Below are positions 7,886 to 15,535 of a stretch of 64,000 bases of DNA, in pieces (position 1 is the stretch's first letter; every line of letters begins with the position of its first letter). Source of the stretch: Mycobacterium sp. ITM-2016-00316 (GTDB lineage Bacteria > Actinomycetota > Actinomycetes > Mycobacteriales > Mycobacteriaceae); NCBI RefSeq assembly GCF_002968335.2, contig NZ_CP134398.1, positions 4,092,001-4,156,000 on the forward strand, read 5' to 3'. Under the pieces are notes generated by a model. It searched no databases. It saw nothing but the letters and a program-made list of their open reading frames with translations, and had not been told where the DNA came from. Made by a program: the position numbers and the translations under genes.

Positions 7886-8631
7886 GCGATATCGCGACAG
7901 CATCTCCCGCCATCGAGTCCCCACCACCGAAACGCCGGAACCGCAAACTCGATCAATGGATCGCCTTCTGCACCGTGCCGTTCTTCTTCAATCTGTTCGG
8001 CATCGTGTTCGTCCCGCTGAGCTGGATGATGCCTCCGCGATCTCCGAGCAGTTCGTCGTCGCAGATCGTCGAGTTCATGCAGTCGCCCAATCTGCTGATC
8101 GCGTGCGCCATCCTGACGCTGTCCTTCGGTCTGGCCCCGCTGTCCAACGCGGTGTACCTGATCCAGATCAAGCGCATGTCGGTGAGCCCAGTGTTCCGGT
8201 ACTCGTTGATGGTCGGCTCCATGTCCGGGGCCATCGTCGGCATGCTGTTCCCGATGTTCTGCTTCGGCCTCGGGTCGTTCCGCGCCGGCTACGACCCCGC
8301 GGTGCTGGCCATGCTCTACGACTTCGGCTACCTCGCCTACATCGGGTCGCTGGGGTGTTTCTGCGTGATGTGGATGGCCTTCGGGCTGGCCATCATCCTG
8401 GACCGCAACCGGGTGTTGCCCAAATGGCTCGGCTACTACACCGTCTGGCAGTACGTCACCGAACTCATGGCCGCTCCGGTCTGGATCTCCACATCGGGAC
8501 CGTTCGCCTGGAACGGTGTGATGACGTTCTGGTTCGCCATGGTGATCTACGTGCCCTGGCAGATCATCGTCTATGTCTGCATCTACCGGTCTATCAGGAA
8601 TCAACCCGACCACGAACTCGAGAACGCATGA
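7882..8631 (+). CDS. Multi-pass membrane protein (tandem paralogue 2)
   Basis: About 249 residues beginning at GTG 7882, which overlaps the previous stop by four bases. A basic N-terminal tail (about 30 residues) precedes around seven hydrophobic segments. The SGPFAWNG motif with following aromatic membrane segment matches the upstream protein, supporting common ancestry. No charged catalytic cluster is evident. It overlaps the COX3-like start by four bases (ATGA), so all four products are probably made in fixed proportion. Function unknown. Confidence 0.75.
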   Translation: MSDIATASPAIESPPPKRRNRKLDQWIAFCTVPFFFNLFGIVFVPLSWMMPPRSPSSSSSQIVEFMQSPNLLIACAILTLSFGLAPLSNAVYLIQIKRMSVSPVFRYSLMVGSMSGAIVGMLFPMFCFGLGSFRAGYDPAVLAMLYDFGYLAYIGSLGCFCVMWMAFGLAIILDRNRVLPKWLGYYTVWQYVTELMAAPVWISTSGPFAWNGVMTFWFAMVIYVPWQIIVYVCIYRSIRNQPDHELENA

Positions 8632-9233
8632 CCGGCGTCACGCACAGCCGGCGCGTCGGCAGCGCGGAACGCAATTCCGGCTTGTACAAACACATCCCGG
8701 GCGATTCGAGCATGTGGTTCTTCGTCATCGGCGACCTGCTCATCTTCGGCGCATACTTCGTGGCCTACATGTACTACCGCGGCCAGCAGCCGGCACTGTT
8801 CCTCGAGAGCCAGGCACGGCTGAACCTGGACATCGGCGCCGCCAACACCCTCGTGCTGCTCACCAGCTCGCTGTTCGTCGCGCTGGGCACATCGGCCGTG
8901 CGGGCGGGCAAGGCCTCGGATGGTCTGCGGCTCTTCGGAATTGCGCTGGCCCTGGGTGTCACGTTCCCCGTCCTGAAACTCTTCGAGTACGTTCCCGAGA
9001 TCGTCGCGGGCATCACTCCCGGCACGAATCTGTTCTTCATGTACTACTTCGTCATGACGGGACTGCACCTGTGCCATGTCGTGCTCGGCCTGGTCATCCT
9101 CTCTTTCGTCATCCGCAACCTGAGAGGGCCTGCAGCACCGAATATCTCGTTCGTCGAGACCGCCGCCACCTACTGGCACATGGTGGATGTGCTGTGGCTC
9201 GTCCTGTTTGCTCTGCTCTACGTGATGAGGTGA
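8628..9233 (+). CDS. Cytochrome c oxidase subunit III-like (NorE-like) membrane protein
   Basis: A 201-residue protein with five membrane segments that fits the COX3/NorE family: N-terminal GDSSMWFFVIGDLLIFG, an internal LFEY block, TGLHLCHVVLG and the C-terminal ATYWHMVDVLWLVLF, the usual subunit III ending. In oxidases subunit III binds the catalytic subunit I; NorE is its counterpart near nitric-oxide reductases. No subunit I or II gene is anywhere in this window. It is translationally coupled to the paralogous membrane proteins upstream and followed two bases later by a COX4-like gene. Confidence 0.85.
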   Translation: MTGVTHSRRVGSAERNSGLYKHIPGDSSMWFFVIGDLLIFGAYFVAYMYYRGQQPALFLESQARLNLDIGAANTLVLLTSSLFVALGTSAVRAGKASDGLRLFGIALALGVTFPVLKLFEYVPEIVAGITPGTNLFFMYYFVMTGLHLCHVVLGLVILSFVIRNLRGPAAPNISFVETAATYWHMVDVLWLVLFALLYVMR

Positions 9234-9235
9234 TC

Positions 9236-9514
9236 ATGACGTCGTATCTGCGGAATCCGCTGACCATCGCGTGGGCACTGCTCACCGCAGTCACCCTGGT
9301 GTCCTGGCTGACGGCACGCGACACCGGCTCCGCACACGTCCTCAACGCGACGGTGACGGTGGCGGTTCTACTCATCGCCGCGGTGAAATCGCAGCTGGTG
9401 ATCTGGTATTTCATGGAGGTCCGGCACGCACCGCGGTGGCTGAAAGCGGCCACCACCGGCTGGGTGATCTCCCTCTTCGCGCTGCTGCTGGGGCTGTACT
9501 TCGTCGGGGCGTGA
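9236..9514 (+). CDS. Prokaryotic cytochrome c oxidase subunit IV-like protein
   Basis: A 92-residue protein with three short membrane helices, matching the small subunit IV (COX4_pro/NorF) family: the central AVKSQLVIWYFMEVRHAPRW block is characteristic, with Lys, Phe-Met-Glu and Arg conserved in the family. Such proteins help assemble haem-copper oxidases. Here it pairs with the COX3-like gene without a catalytic subunit. It ends two bases before the stop of the convergent TetR gene, with no visible terminator hairpin between them. Confidence 0.8.
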   Translation: MTSYLRNPLTIAWALLTAVTLVSWLTARDTGSAHVLNATVTVAVLLIAAVKSQLVIWYFMEVRHAPRWLKAATTGWVISLFALLLGLYFVGA

Positions 9515-9516
9515 CG

Positions 9517-10185
9517 CTAGTGAACGGGACCCGGCGGCAACTTCCCGGCCGCCGCCTCGAAACCACTGCCCGCAAGGTCACCGAAAATCTGCTCCAACGG
9601 CAGCGCCTCCCCCTCGAGTTCGCGCAGCCAGCGCTCCACGAACTCCAGTGTCTCGGCATGCCCGGCCGACATCCCCAACGCCTGTTCCATCACCAGCGCC
9701 CACGACAGGCTGGTGCCGATGACGGCCCAGACCACCGGTGGGACGTCGCCGGGGTCCACCCCGTAGCGCTCCAGTGCCGCGGACATGGCCACCCGCTGAT
9801 CCTCCCGGAAGCGCTCCGCGTAGTAGCTGATCTCCGCGCGCAGTTCCTTGCGGTGATTGGCCAGCCCCATGAACTCCATGGTCAGCCGGGTGGACTCCTG
9901 ATCGGTGCTGAACAGCCAGATGGCCCGCAGCGGCTGCGCCGATTTCAGCGCGGCTTCCAGCACCACCAGTCCCTGCTCGGCACGGCGGCGGAACACCGCC
10001 AGGAACAGATCGTCCATGGTCCGGAAGTAGTAGTGCACCAACTGGGGCTTGAGCCCCGCCCGCTCGGCGACCCGCCGCGAGGTGACCGCGGCGTAGCTCT
10101 CGTCGATCATCAGCGCCTGCGCGGCGTCGAGTAGGACGCCCCGGTTCTTGGCATCCGGCGCCCCGATCCTGCGCGCTGTGGACAT
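9517..10185 (-). CDS. TetR-family transcriptional regulator
   Basis: About 222 residues. The N-terminal DNA-binding domain (roughly residues 12-60) shows the TetR helix-turn-helix VTSRRVAERAGLKPQLVHYYF. The remaining helical domain would bind a ligand, plausibly an acyl-CoA or pathway intermediate. ATG 10185 has a GGTGGAG box five bases upstream; GTG 10209 would add eight residues. Divergent from the P450 gene at 10399, whose promoter carries a CTAAGCA-N2-TGCACAG dyad, so this protein is the nearest candidate to bind it. The same promoter element recurs before the P450 at 54.9 kb. Confidence 0.85.
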   Translation of the reverse strand: MSTARRIGAPDAKNRGVLLDAAQALMIDESYAAVTSRRVAERAGLKPQLVHYYFRTMDDLFLAVFRRRAEQGLVVLEAALKSAQPLRAIWLFSTDQESTRLTMEFMGLANHRKELRAEISYYAERFREDQRVAMSAALERYGVDPGDVPPVVWAVIGTSLSWALVMEQALGMSAGHAETLEFVERWLRELEGEALPLEQIFGDLAGSGFEAAAGKLPPGPVH

Positions 10186-10267
10186 GACACTCCACCCTTT
10201 GCTCGACACTTATCCGGTACGTCCGCACGGCCGCCCACCGGATCGTATCGACTCGCCGGTTGTGACC

Positions 10268-10306
10268 TTGACCACGACTCTATCCACATGCTAAGCAGGT
10301 GCACAG
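10268..10306 (+). promoter_or_regulatory. P450 promoter with CTAAGCA dyad (copy A)
   Basis: TTGACC (10268-10273) and TAAGCA (10292-10297) are 18 bases apart. The second box lies inside the dyad CTAAGCA-GG-TGCACAG (10291-10306). An element with the same order, spacing and about 80 percent identity over 44 bases precedes the P450 gene at 54920. Likely a regulated promoter. Confidence 0.5.
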
Positions 10307-10398
10307 CACTTTCAACGGCATTGCTTCCGCCGGATTCTCGGTCCGCCGGCACGACAGCGCTGACACCATCCCACCCACAGCCCGGGAGATCGACCTAC

Positions 10399-11676
10399 AT
10401 GAGCGAATACGCGACGCTGGATTTCCTCACCGACCAGTCGCTGGTTCCCAATCCCTACCCCTACTTCGACTACCTGCGTGAGCAGAATCCGGTGCTGCAG
10501 GTGCCGCCGTGGGGTTGCTACGCGGTCACCGGGTACGAGGAAGCGGTCGCGGTCTACAAGAACACCGATGCGTTCTCCAATGCGGTCGCCCTCGGCGGTC
10601 CGTTCCCGCCGCTGCCCTTCACCCCCGAGGGTGACGACATCTCCGAGCAGCTCGAGGCACACCGGCACCTGCTGCCCATGTTCGAGCACATGGTCACCAT
10701 GGATCCGCCCGACCACACCAAGGCACGTTCCCTGCTGAACCGGCTGCTGACCCCGCGCCGTCTCAAGGAGAACGAGGATTTCATGTGGAAGCTGGCCGAC
10801 GTCCAGCTCGACGAGTTCCTCGACCACGGCCGGTGTGAGTTCCTCGCCGAATACGCAAAGCCGTTCTCGCTGCTGGTGATTGCCGACCTGCTCGGCGTGC
10901 CCGAGGAGGACCACAAGCAGTTCCGTACGGTGCTGGGCGCCGATCGCCCCGGCGCCCGGGTGGGCTCCCTGGAGCAGGAGACCGTCGCGGAGAACCCGTT
11001 GCAGTTCCTCGACGACAAGTTCATCGCCTACCTCGAGGACCGCCGGGCCACCCCGCGCGAGGACGTCCTGACCTCACTGGCGACCGCGCTCTATCCCGAT
11101 GGCTCGGTACCTCCTGTCATCGAGCCGGTGCGCTCGGCGACGTTCCTCTTCGCCGCCGGCCAGGAGACCACCACCAAGCTGCTCAGCGCCGCGATGCGGG
11201 TGCTGGCCGAGAATCCCGCGGTGCAGCAGCAGCTGCGCGATGACCGCAGTCTGATCCCGACGTTCATCGAGGAGTCGCTGCGCCTGGAGAGCCCGGTCAA
11301 GTGCGATTTCCGGTTGGCCCGCAAGACAACCGAGGTCGGCGGTGTGGTGATCAAGGCGGGTGCCCCGGTGATGGTGCTCCCCGGTGCGGTCAACCGCGAC
11401 CCGAAACGCTTCGAGAATCCGCACGAGTTGCGGCTGGACCGCAAGAATGTGCGCGAGCACATGGCCTTCGGTCGCGGTGTGCACTCCTGCCCGGGTGGTC
11501 CGCTGGCCCGCGTGGAGGGCCGCGTCTCGATCGAGCGGCTGCTGGACCGGATGGGCGATATCACCGTCGATCCCGAGAAGCACGGCCCCGTAGGGGATCA
11601 GAACTTCAACTATGAGCCGACATTCGTGCTGCGCGGGCTCACCGAGCTCAACATCAACTACACGCCGCTGCGTTAG
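10399..11676 (+). CDS. Cytochrome P450
   Basis: A 425-residue soluble class I bacterial P450, inserting one oxygen atom into a substrate C-H bond with electrons from a ferredoxin. Diagnostic motifs: I-helix LFAAGQETTTK, K-helix ESLRLESPV (ExxR), and the haem loop FGRGVHSCPGG with the axial cysteine. ATG 10399 has a GGGAG box. No ferredoxin is adjacent, so it probably borrows one from the four in this window. Its closest local relative is the P450 at 47.9-49.2 kb: same length, the shared RLKENED and AGQETT stretches and a nearly identical haem loop. A 17-bp hairpin follows. Confidence 0.95.
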   Translation: MSEYATLDFLTDQSLVPNPYPYFDYLREQNPVLQVPPWGCYAVTGYEEAVAVYKNTDAFSNAVALGGPFPPLPFTPEGDDISEQLEAHRHLLPMFEHMVTMDPPDHTKARSLLNRLLTPRRLKENEDFMWKLADVQLDEFLDHGRCEFLAEYAKPFSLLVIADLLGVPEEDHKQFRTVLGADRPGARVGSLEQETVAENPLQFLDDKFIAYLEDRRATPREDVLTSLATALYPDGSVPPVIEPVRSATFLFAAGQETTTKLLSAAMRVLAENPAVQQQLRDDRSLIPTFIEESLRLESPVKCDFRLARKTTEVGGVVIKAGAPVMVLPGAVNRDPKRFENPHELRLDRKNVREHMAFGRGVHSCPGGPLARVEGRVSIERLLDRMGDITVDPEKHGPVGDQNFNYEPTFVLRGLTELNINYTPLR

Positions 11677-11687
11677 ACCCCCTCAAC

Positions 11688-11727
11688 ACTTCGGCGCGTT
11701 CCCGTATGTGCGGGAACGCGCCGAAGT
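11688..11727. terminator. Bidirectional terminator hairpin
   Basis: A perfect 17-bp inverted repeat (left arm 11688-11704 beginning ACTTCGGCGCG, right arm 11711-11727) with a six-base loop sits between the convergent P450 and exported-protein genes. No T-run follows, as is common for mycobacterial terminators. It could also be a copy of a dispersed intergenic palindrome. Confidence 0.65.
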
Positions 11728-11744
11728 CACATCTGCAGGGCCCG

Positions 11745-12263
11745 CTAGCCGGCGGGCTTCATGTAGAACGGCATCTCGATGGTGGGCCACTGGTTACGGC
11801 CACAGGACCCGCTGGGCCCGACGGTCTTGTCGAACCCGGTGTACTCCTTGGCATCCGCGTCGACGTGGCCGTTGGCGCCGACAGGGTAGAACTTGTAGGT
11901 CTGCAGGCCCTCGACGGGTACACCGTCGGCGCAGAACCGCCAGTTGGCCACCTTGCGCTTGACGTACCAGAGTCCGTTGGTGGTGTAGATCGGGGCGCTC
12001 CAGCCGGCGTCGCTGTTCACCGTGCCGGTGCAGTCCGTCGGGGAGACGCACTGCGTCGAGATGGTCCAGGTGCTGCGCGTGGATGGCTGATCTTCGTAGC
12101 GCTGGTTCAACTGCGCCCAGTCACCGTTGGACGACGTGAGAAACGTGCCGTTGATCCCCCACTGCGGTTCGGGACCCAGCGGGTCGGCGTTGACGGGCGA
12201 TGCTCCCCCGAGCGCGATGAACGTGGCCGCGGCAATGACCGCGCTCACCTTACTGGCCGACAT
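11745..12263 (-). CDS. Exported protein of unknown function
   Basis: About 172 residues. A signal peptide (about residues 1-27) ends near SPVNADP. The mature part is rich in Trp, Tyr and Thr and contains four cysteines, two of them close together in CVSPTDC and others in WRFCADG and SGSCGRN, suggesting disulfides in a small beta-rich domain. ATG 12263 was chosen for its AGAGGAG box and because it begins the signal peptide directly. It resembles mycobacterial secreted hypothetical proteins; I cannot name a function. Divergent from another small exported protein. Confidence 0.75.
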   Translation of the reverse strand: MSASKVSAVIAAATFIALGGASPVNADPLGPEPQWGINGTFLTSSNGDWAQLNQRYEDQPSTRSTWTISTQCVSPTDCTGTVNSDAGWSAPIYTTNGLWYVKRKVANWRFCADGVPVEGLQTYKFYPVGANGHVDADAKEYTGFDKTVGPSGSCGRNQWPTIEMPFYMKPAG

Positions 12264-12287
12264 GGATCCGCTCCTCTGAACCGATAG

Positions 12288-12314
12288 TGACATTCTCTGT
12301 TTTGGAGAATATCA
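12288..12314. promoter_or_regulatory. Everted ATTCTC-N7-GAGAAT dyad between two exported-protein genes
   Basis: A 27-base dyad with TGA and TCA at its ends contains ATTCTC (12292-12297) and GAGAAT (12305-12310) seven bases apart. The same everted arrangement occurs at 6156-6174. The half-sites are those of the TGAGAAT operator family, but the order is reversed, so binding by the same regulator is uncertain. Confidence 0.35.
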
Positions 12315-12453
12315 GCGACAGGCCCGCTGACCGGGGGCAACGACCAGATCCGGATGCAGAGATCGGGAGCGGCACATCGCACCGAGATCCCTTGTTGGAG
12401 CAATCTTCTCCAGATACAAGAATTTCGTTTCCAAGTGTGCGAGAGTAGAAGCC

Positions 12454-12855
12454 GTGCGCGTGAGAGTACTGGCGACCAGTGCCTTGATTGTTGCAGGAGC
12501 GATGGGTGCTCCGCAGGTGAATGCCCCGCGGGCATCGGCAGAGCCGCAAACCTGCAACGACGCCTTCTGCGTTCCCGGGATCAACCCCCACGCCATCCTC
12601 GGCAACACCTGTACCAACACGACGTACTACGTCTTCGGTGTCGACGCCCGAAACGGTTGGGGCCGACTGGTGTTCTGCGGGTCGCCGCGCCGTTATGAGC
12701 CGCGTTGGTTCCGCTCCCCGCCGATGGTCGGCATCCGTGACGAGAACAGCCTCTGCATCAACGAGAACAACGCCGTGGCGCAGGCACCGGACGGGCTGTT
12801 CCTCAGCTGCGTGACGATGAACGGCGACACGCGCTGGCGGCGCGGGGATTCCTGA
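12454..12855 (+). CDS. Small exported cysteine-containing protein
   Basis: A 133-residue protein starting at GTG 12454. A signal peptide (about residues 1-30) ends near RASAEPQ. The mature domain has six cysteines, in NDAFCV, GNTCTN, VFCGSP, SLCINE and LSCVTM among others, implying a disulfide-stabilised fold. No enzymatic motif is visible. The upstream 190 bases are shared with the divergent exported protein at 11745. Function unknown; coding is supported by the signal peptide, even codon use and isolated position. Confidence 0.7.
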   Translation: MRVRVLATSALIVAGAMGAPQVNAPRASAEPQTCNDAFCVPGINPHAILGNTCTNTTYYVFGVDARNGWGRLVFCGSPRRYEPRWFRSPPMVGIRDENSLCINENNAVAQAPDGLFLSCVTMNGDTRWRRGDS

Positions 12856-12861
12856 CACCTG

Positions 12862-13293
12862 CTACCAGCTCCGCAGTGAACACAGCGCGCCCTTGGGGCC
12901 GCGGCCTGTCTTGAGCACCACACCGTCGACCGCCAGCGTGCAGTAGATCGTCGGCGGCGTCACATTCGGGGACTCCCCGCTCTGTGCCGTGACCATCGCC
13001 CACATATCCGGATCGGCCAGCATCGCATCGAACACCCATGGGCGTTCGGGTGCGACCTCGACCTGCACGCGGGGGCTGAACACGTACGGATTGTGGCTGT
13101 AGTCCGACCAGGTCGGCGGATCGGCCTCGCGGTAGTAGATGTCCACGAAGAACGGCGAATCGGCGGTCACGATGTACTGCACGTGACGCAACGGTGGCGG
13201 CGGCGCGGGCGGTTCGGCGGCCACCGGCGCAGCGGTGACCACTGCACCGCACAACATCGTCAGCGCACCCCAGAGCGGCATTTCACGACGCAT
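12862..13293 (-). CDS. Exported MmpS-like beta-sandwich protein
   Basis: About 143 residues. A signal sequence or anchor (about residues 8-24) is followed by a proline stretch and a domain with the pattern VQYIVTADSPFFVDIYYREA, then PWVFDAML, then TIYCTLAVDGVV. That order resembles the small outer domain of MmpS proteins, which accompany MmpL lipid exporters; the match is by eye and partial. The gene starts two bases after the previous exported-protein gene, itself overlapping mceF, so all three are one transcript tail. A role in the periplasmic part of Mce lipid transport is plausible, unproven. Confidence 0.6.
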   Translation of the reverse strand: MRREMPLWGALTMLCGAVVTAAPVAAEPPAPPPPLRHVQYIVTADSPFFVDIYYREADPPTWSDYSHNPYVFSPRVQVEVAPERPWVFDAMLADPDMWAMVTAQSGESPNVTPPTIYCTLAVDGVVLKTGRGPKGALCSLRSW

Positions 13294-13295
13294 CG

Positions 13296-13787
13296 TCACA
13301 TCCTCGTCAGGTTGAACCGATAGGTCAGCGACCCGCCGGGGGCGCCATCGCAGCCGGCGGCAAAGCTGGAGACCATCTCGCCGGCCAAAGTCGTTGCATC
13401 CCATGAGTACACATCGTGGGTGGGGATGGTCGGGCCGTAGTAGATGTTCCCGCAGCGCAGACCGAACGGGTCGTCGATGGTCATCGTGTACCGGCCGTCG
13501 ACCATGGTGGCGTTCGCGTGTGTGTACTGCGCCTTGGCCACCGGTTGCGGGATGGTGAGCACGTTGATGCAGTCGGGGATGAGGACACGGTCCTCGTCCT
13601 CACACGGTGTCAGCGCCGACCAGATCCAGGTGTGGAAGTCCCGCCTGTCCGGGATGTTGACGGCGTAGTTGCCCAGGTACATCGTTGCCGTGGCGGGCGG
13701 CGCGACACCGACGGCGACCGCCACGCCCACCGCGCCGAGTACCGCGCCGGCCTTCATCGATGTCATCGGACGCCTCCAGCCCCTCAT
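13296..13787 (-). CDS. Exported protein coupled to mceF
   Basis: About 163 residues. I chose ATG 13787 because it overlaps the mceF stop by four bases (ATGA), giving a signal peptide that ends near PPATATMY. The mature part contains three or four cysteines (TPCEDE, IPDCIN, LRCGNI, AAGCDG), aromatic residues and no catalytic motif; it looks beta-rich. Downstream lies the MmpS-like gene. Translational coupling to the last mce gene suggests it works with the transporter in the cell envelope. Not a family I can name. Confidence 0.75.
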   Translation of the reverse strand: MRGWRRPMTSMKAGAVLGAVGVAVAVGVAPPATATMYLGNYAVNIPDRRDFHTWIWSALTPCEDEDRVLIPDCINVLTIPQPVAKAQYTHANATMVDGRYTMTIDDPFGLRCGNIYYGPTIPTHDVYSWDATTLAGEMVSSFAAGCDGAPGGSLTYRFNLTRM

Positions 13788-15535
13788 GTCGGCATCAGGT
13801 CCTGCCACGATGTCGCGGTGTTCACCAGATCGGTCTGCTTGTACAGGTGGCCGTCGGCTCCCATGTACTCCCCGGTGCGCGGGTTGTACTTGGCCACGGC
13901 CAGCGACGGCCCCTGCGCGCCTGCGCCTTCGAAGGCGCTGGGCGCGGCGGCCGGTGCCGGGACATCAGGTGGCGGAAGCGGTACGCCGCCCTCGGGCACG
14001 CCGACGTAGGTGTCCGGGAACACCGGCACCTCGGTGGCCTGCGGCAGTTCTCCGGGTGGCAACGGCACGATCTCGTAATCCGGTTGCGGCGGCGGCGGCT
14101 GACCGACCACCGGCGGTTCGGTGTAGAGCGGCCGGCCCGGCAGCATGGGCCCGGGCGGCATGCCCGGGAAGCTGGCAGGCGGCTGCGGCGGCGACAGCGG
14201 GTTCGGCGGCGGAACGACGGTGCCCGGTGGCAGCGGCGTGCCTTGTAGCGGACCGTAGATGTTCTCGTCAGGCAGCACCCGGGTGTCCACCGGGACACCC
14301 TGCGAGATCAGGTTGGGGTCGATCGGGTAGGGCCCCAGCGCATGCTGGCGCTGGGCCAGTGGCACGAAACCGCGTGGGTCGTTGCACAATTCGACCGTGG
14401 GTGCTCGCTTGCCGGGATGCCCCTGGCAGGGATAGTTACGCGCGCCGCGCACGGCGATCGGCGAGTCCTGGGGCAGCTTGCAGTAGATGTTGTCGGGGGT
14501 GTCGATGGTCGTGGTGTCGGCCGGCGACCGCCAGGCCGAGGGCGGCAGGAACCCTACGGTGCACGACGGCGGGTCCCCGAGCCCGAGCGAGAACTCACCG
14601 TTGGGCAGGCCGGTGGGGTTGTTGGTCGGCGCGTACGTCTGGATCTGGGAGACATACGGCGGCAACAACACCAGCAGCTGCTCCAGCGACGAGTTGTAGG
14701 TGACACCGATCTGCCCGATGGTGGTCAGGTTGGCCAGCAGCACCGGCAGCGTCGGCTTGAGATCGTTGAGCAGCATCGAGGTCTCACTGGCGAATCCCGG
14801 CCCGTTCTGCAGGATCGAGCGGACGTGGATATCGTTGTCGGCCAGCTGATCCGTGATTCCCGCCAGGCTGGCCGCCCAGGTCCTGGTCTGCTCGGTGGTC
14901 TGCGCCTGTGCCTCCAGGAACGGCCCGGAATCGTCGATCAGGGCGCGGAACTGGTCGGAGATTTCGTTGGCGTCGTTCGTGATGGTCTCGGCCGAGTCCA
15001 GCAGGGAGCCGAACGCATACCCGGTGCCGTTGAACGCCTCATATGTCGAGTCGAGCAGCTGGCTCAGCTTGTCCTGCGGAATCGTGTCCATCAACGCGCT
15101 GACCTGATCGAGCATCGGTCCGACCTTCTGCGGGATGGAGGTGTTCTCCTGGGTGATCACCGAACCGTTCTTCAGAAACGGGCCGGAATCGGTGCGGGGC
15201 AACAGCTCGACGAACTGCTCACCGACGGCCGACATGCTGCGCACTTCCGCCTTCAGGTCGGCAGGGATCTCCGGCGAGGTCTCCAGCGACAGGGTGGCTT
15301 CCGCTCCTCTTTCGGTCAGTTCGACGGAGGTGACCTTGCCGATCTCCGACCCGCGGTAGGTCACGTTGCTGAACCGGTAGAGGCCTCCGGTGGCCGGCAG
15401 CTCCACCTTGACGGTGATGCGTCCCAGACCCAACAGGGTGGGGACCTGCATATAGCTGAAGACCATCACCGAGACGCCGATCACCGACGCGATCGTGAAC
15501 AGAATCAGCTGGATGCGAACGAACCGGGTCAGCAT
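13784..15535 (-). CDS. mceF: Mce family protein MceF
   Basis: A 583-residue Mce subunit. An N-terminal membrane helix (about residues 8-28) anchors an MlaD/Mce domain (about 38-115, RITVKVELPATGGLYRFSNVTYRGSEIG). A long helical region follows, then a proline-rich C-terminal tail of over 150 residues. In Mce complexes six such subunits form a hexameric channel that carries lipid across the periplasm. Start overlaps the mceE stop by one base. The tail is longer and more proline-rich than in typical MceF proteins, as I recall them. Confidence 0.93.
   Translation of the reverse strand: MLTRFVRIQLILFTIASVIGVSVMVFSYMQVPTLLGLGRITVKVELPATGGLYRFSNVTYRGSEIGKVTSVELTERGAEATLSLETSPEIPADLKAEVRSMSAVGEQFVELLPRTDSGPFLKNGSVITQENTSIPQKVGPMLDQVSALMDTIPQDKLSQLLDSTYEAFNGTGYAFGSLLDSAETITNDANEISDQFRALIDDSGPFLEAQAQTTEQTRTWAASLAGITDQLADNDIHVRSILQNGPGFASETSMLLNDLKPTLPVLLANLTTIGQIGVTYNSSLEQLLVLLPPYVSQIQTYAPTNNPTGLPNGEFSLGLGDPPSCTVGFLPPSAWRSPADTTTIDTPDNIYCKLPQDSPIAVRGARNYPCQGHPGKRAPTVELCNDPRGFVPLAQRQHALGPYPIDPNLISQGVPVDTRVLPDENIYGPLQGTPLPPGTVVPPPNPLSPPQPPASFPGMPPGPMLPGRPLYTEPPVVGQPPPPQPDYEIVPLPPGELPQATEVPVFPDTYVGVPEGGVPLPPPDVPAPAAAPSAFEGAGAQGPSLAVAKYNPRTGEYMGADGHLYKQTDLVNTATSWQDLMPT

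Noticed and set aside
9271..10134. 287-residue plus-strand frame across the COX4-like and TetR genes
   Set aside because: Covers the end of one real gene and the antisense of another; no ribosome site.
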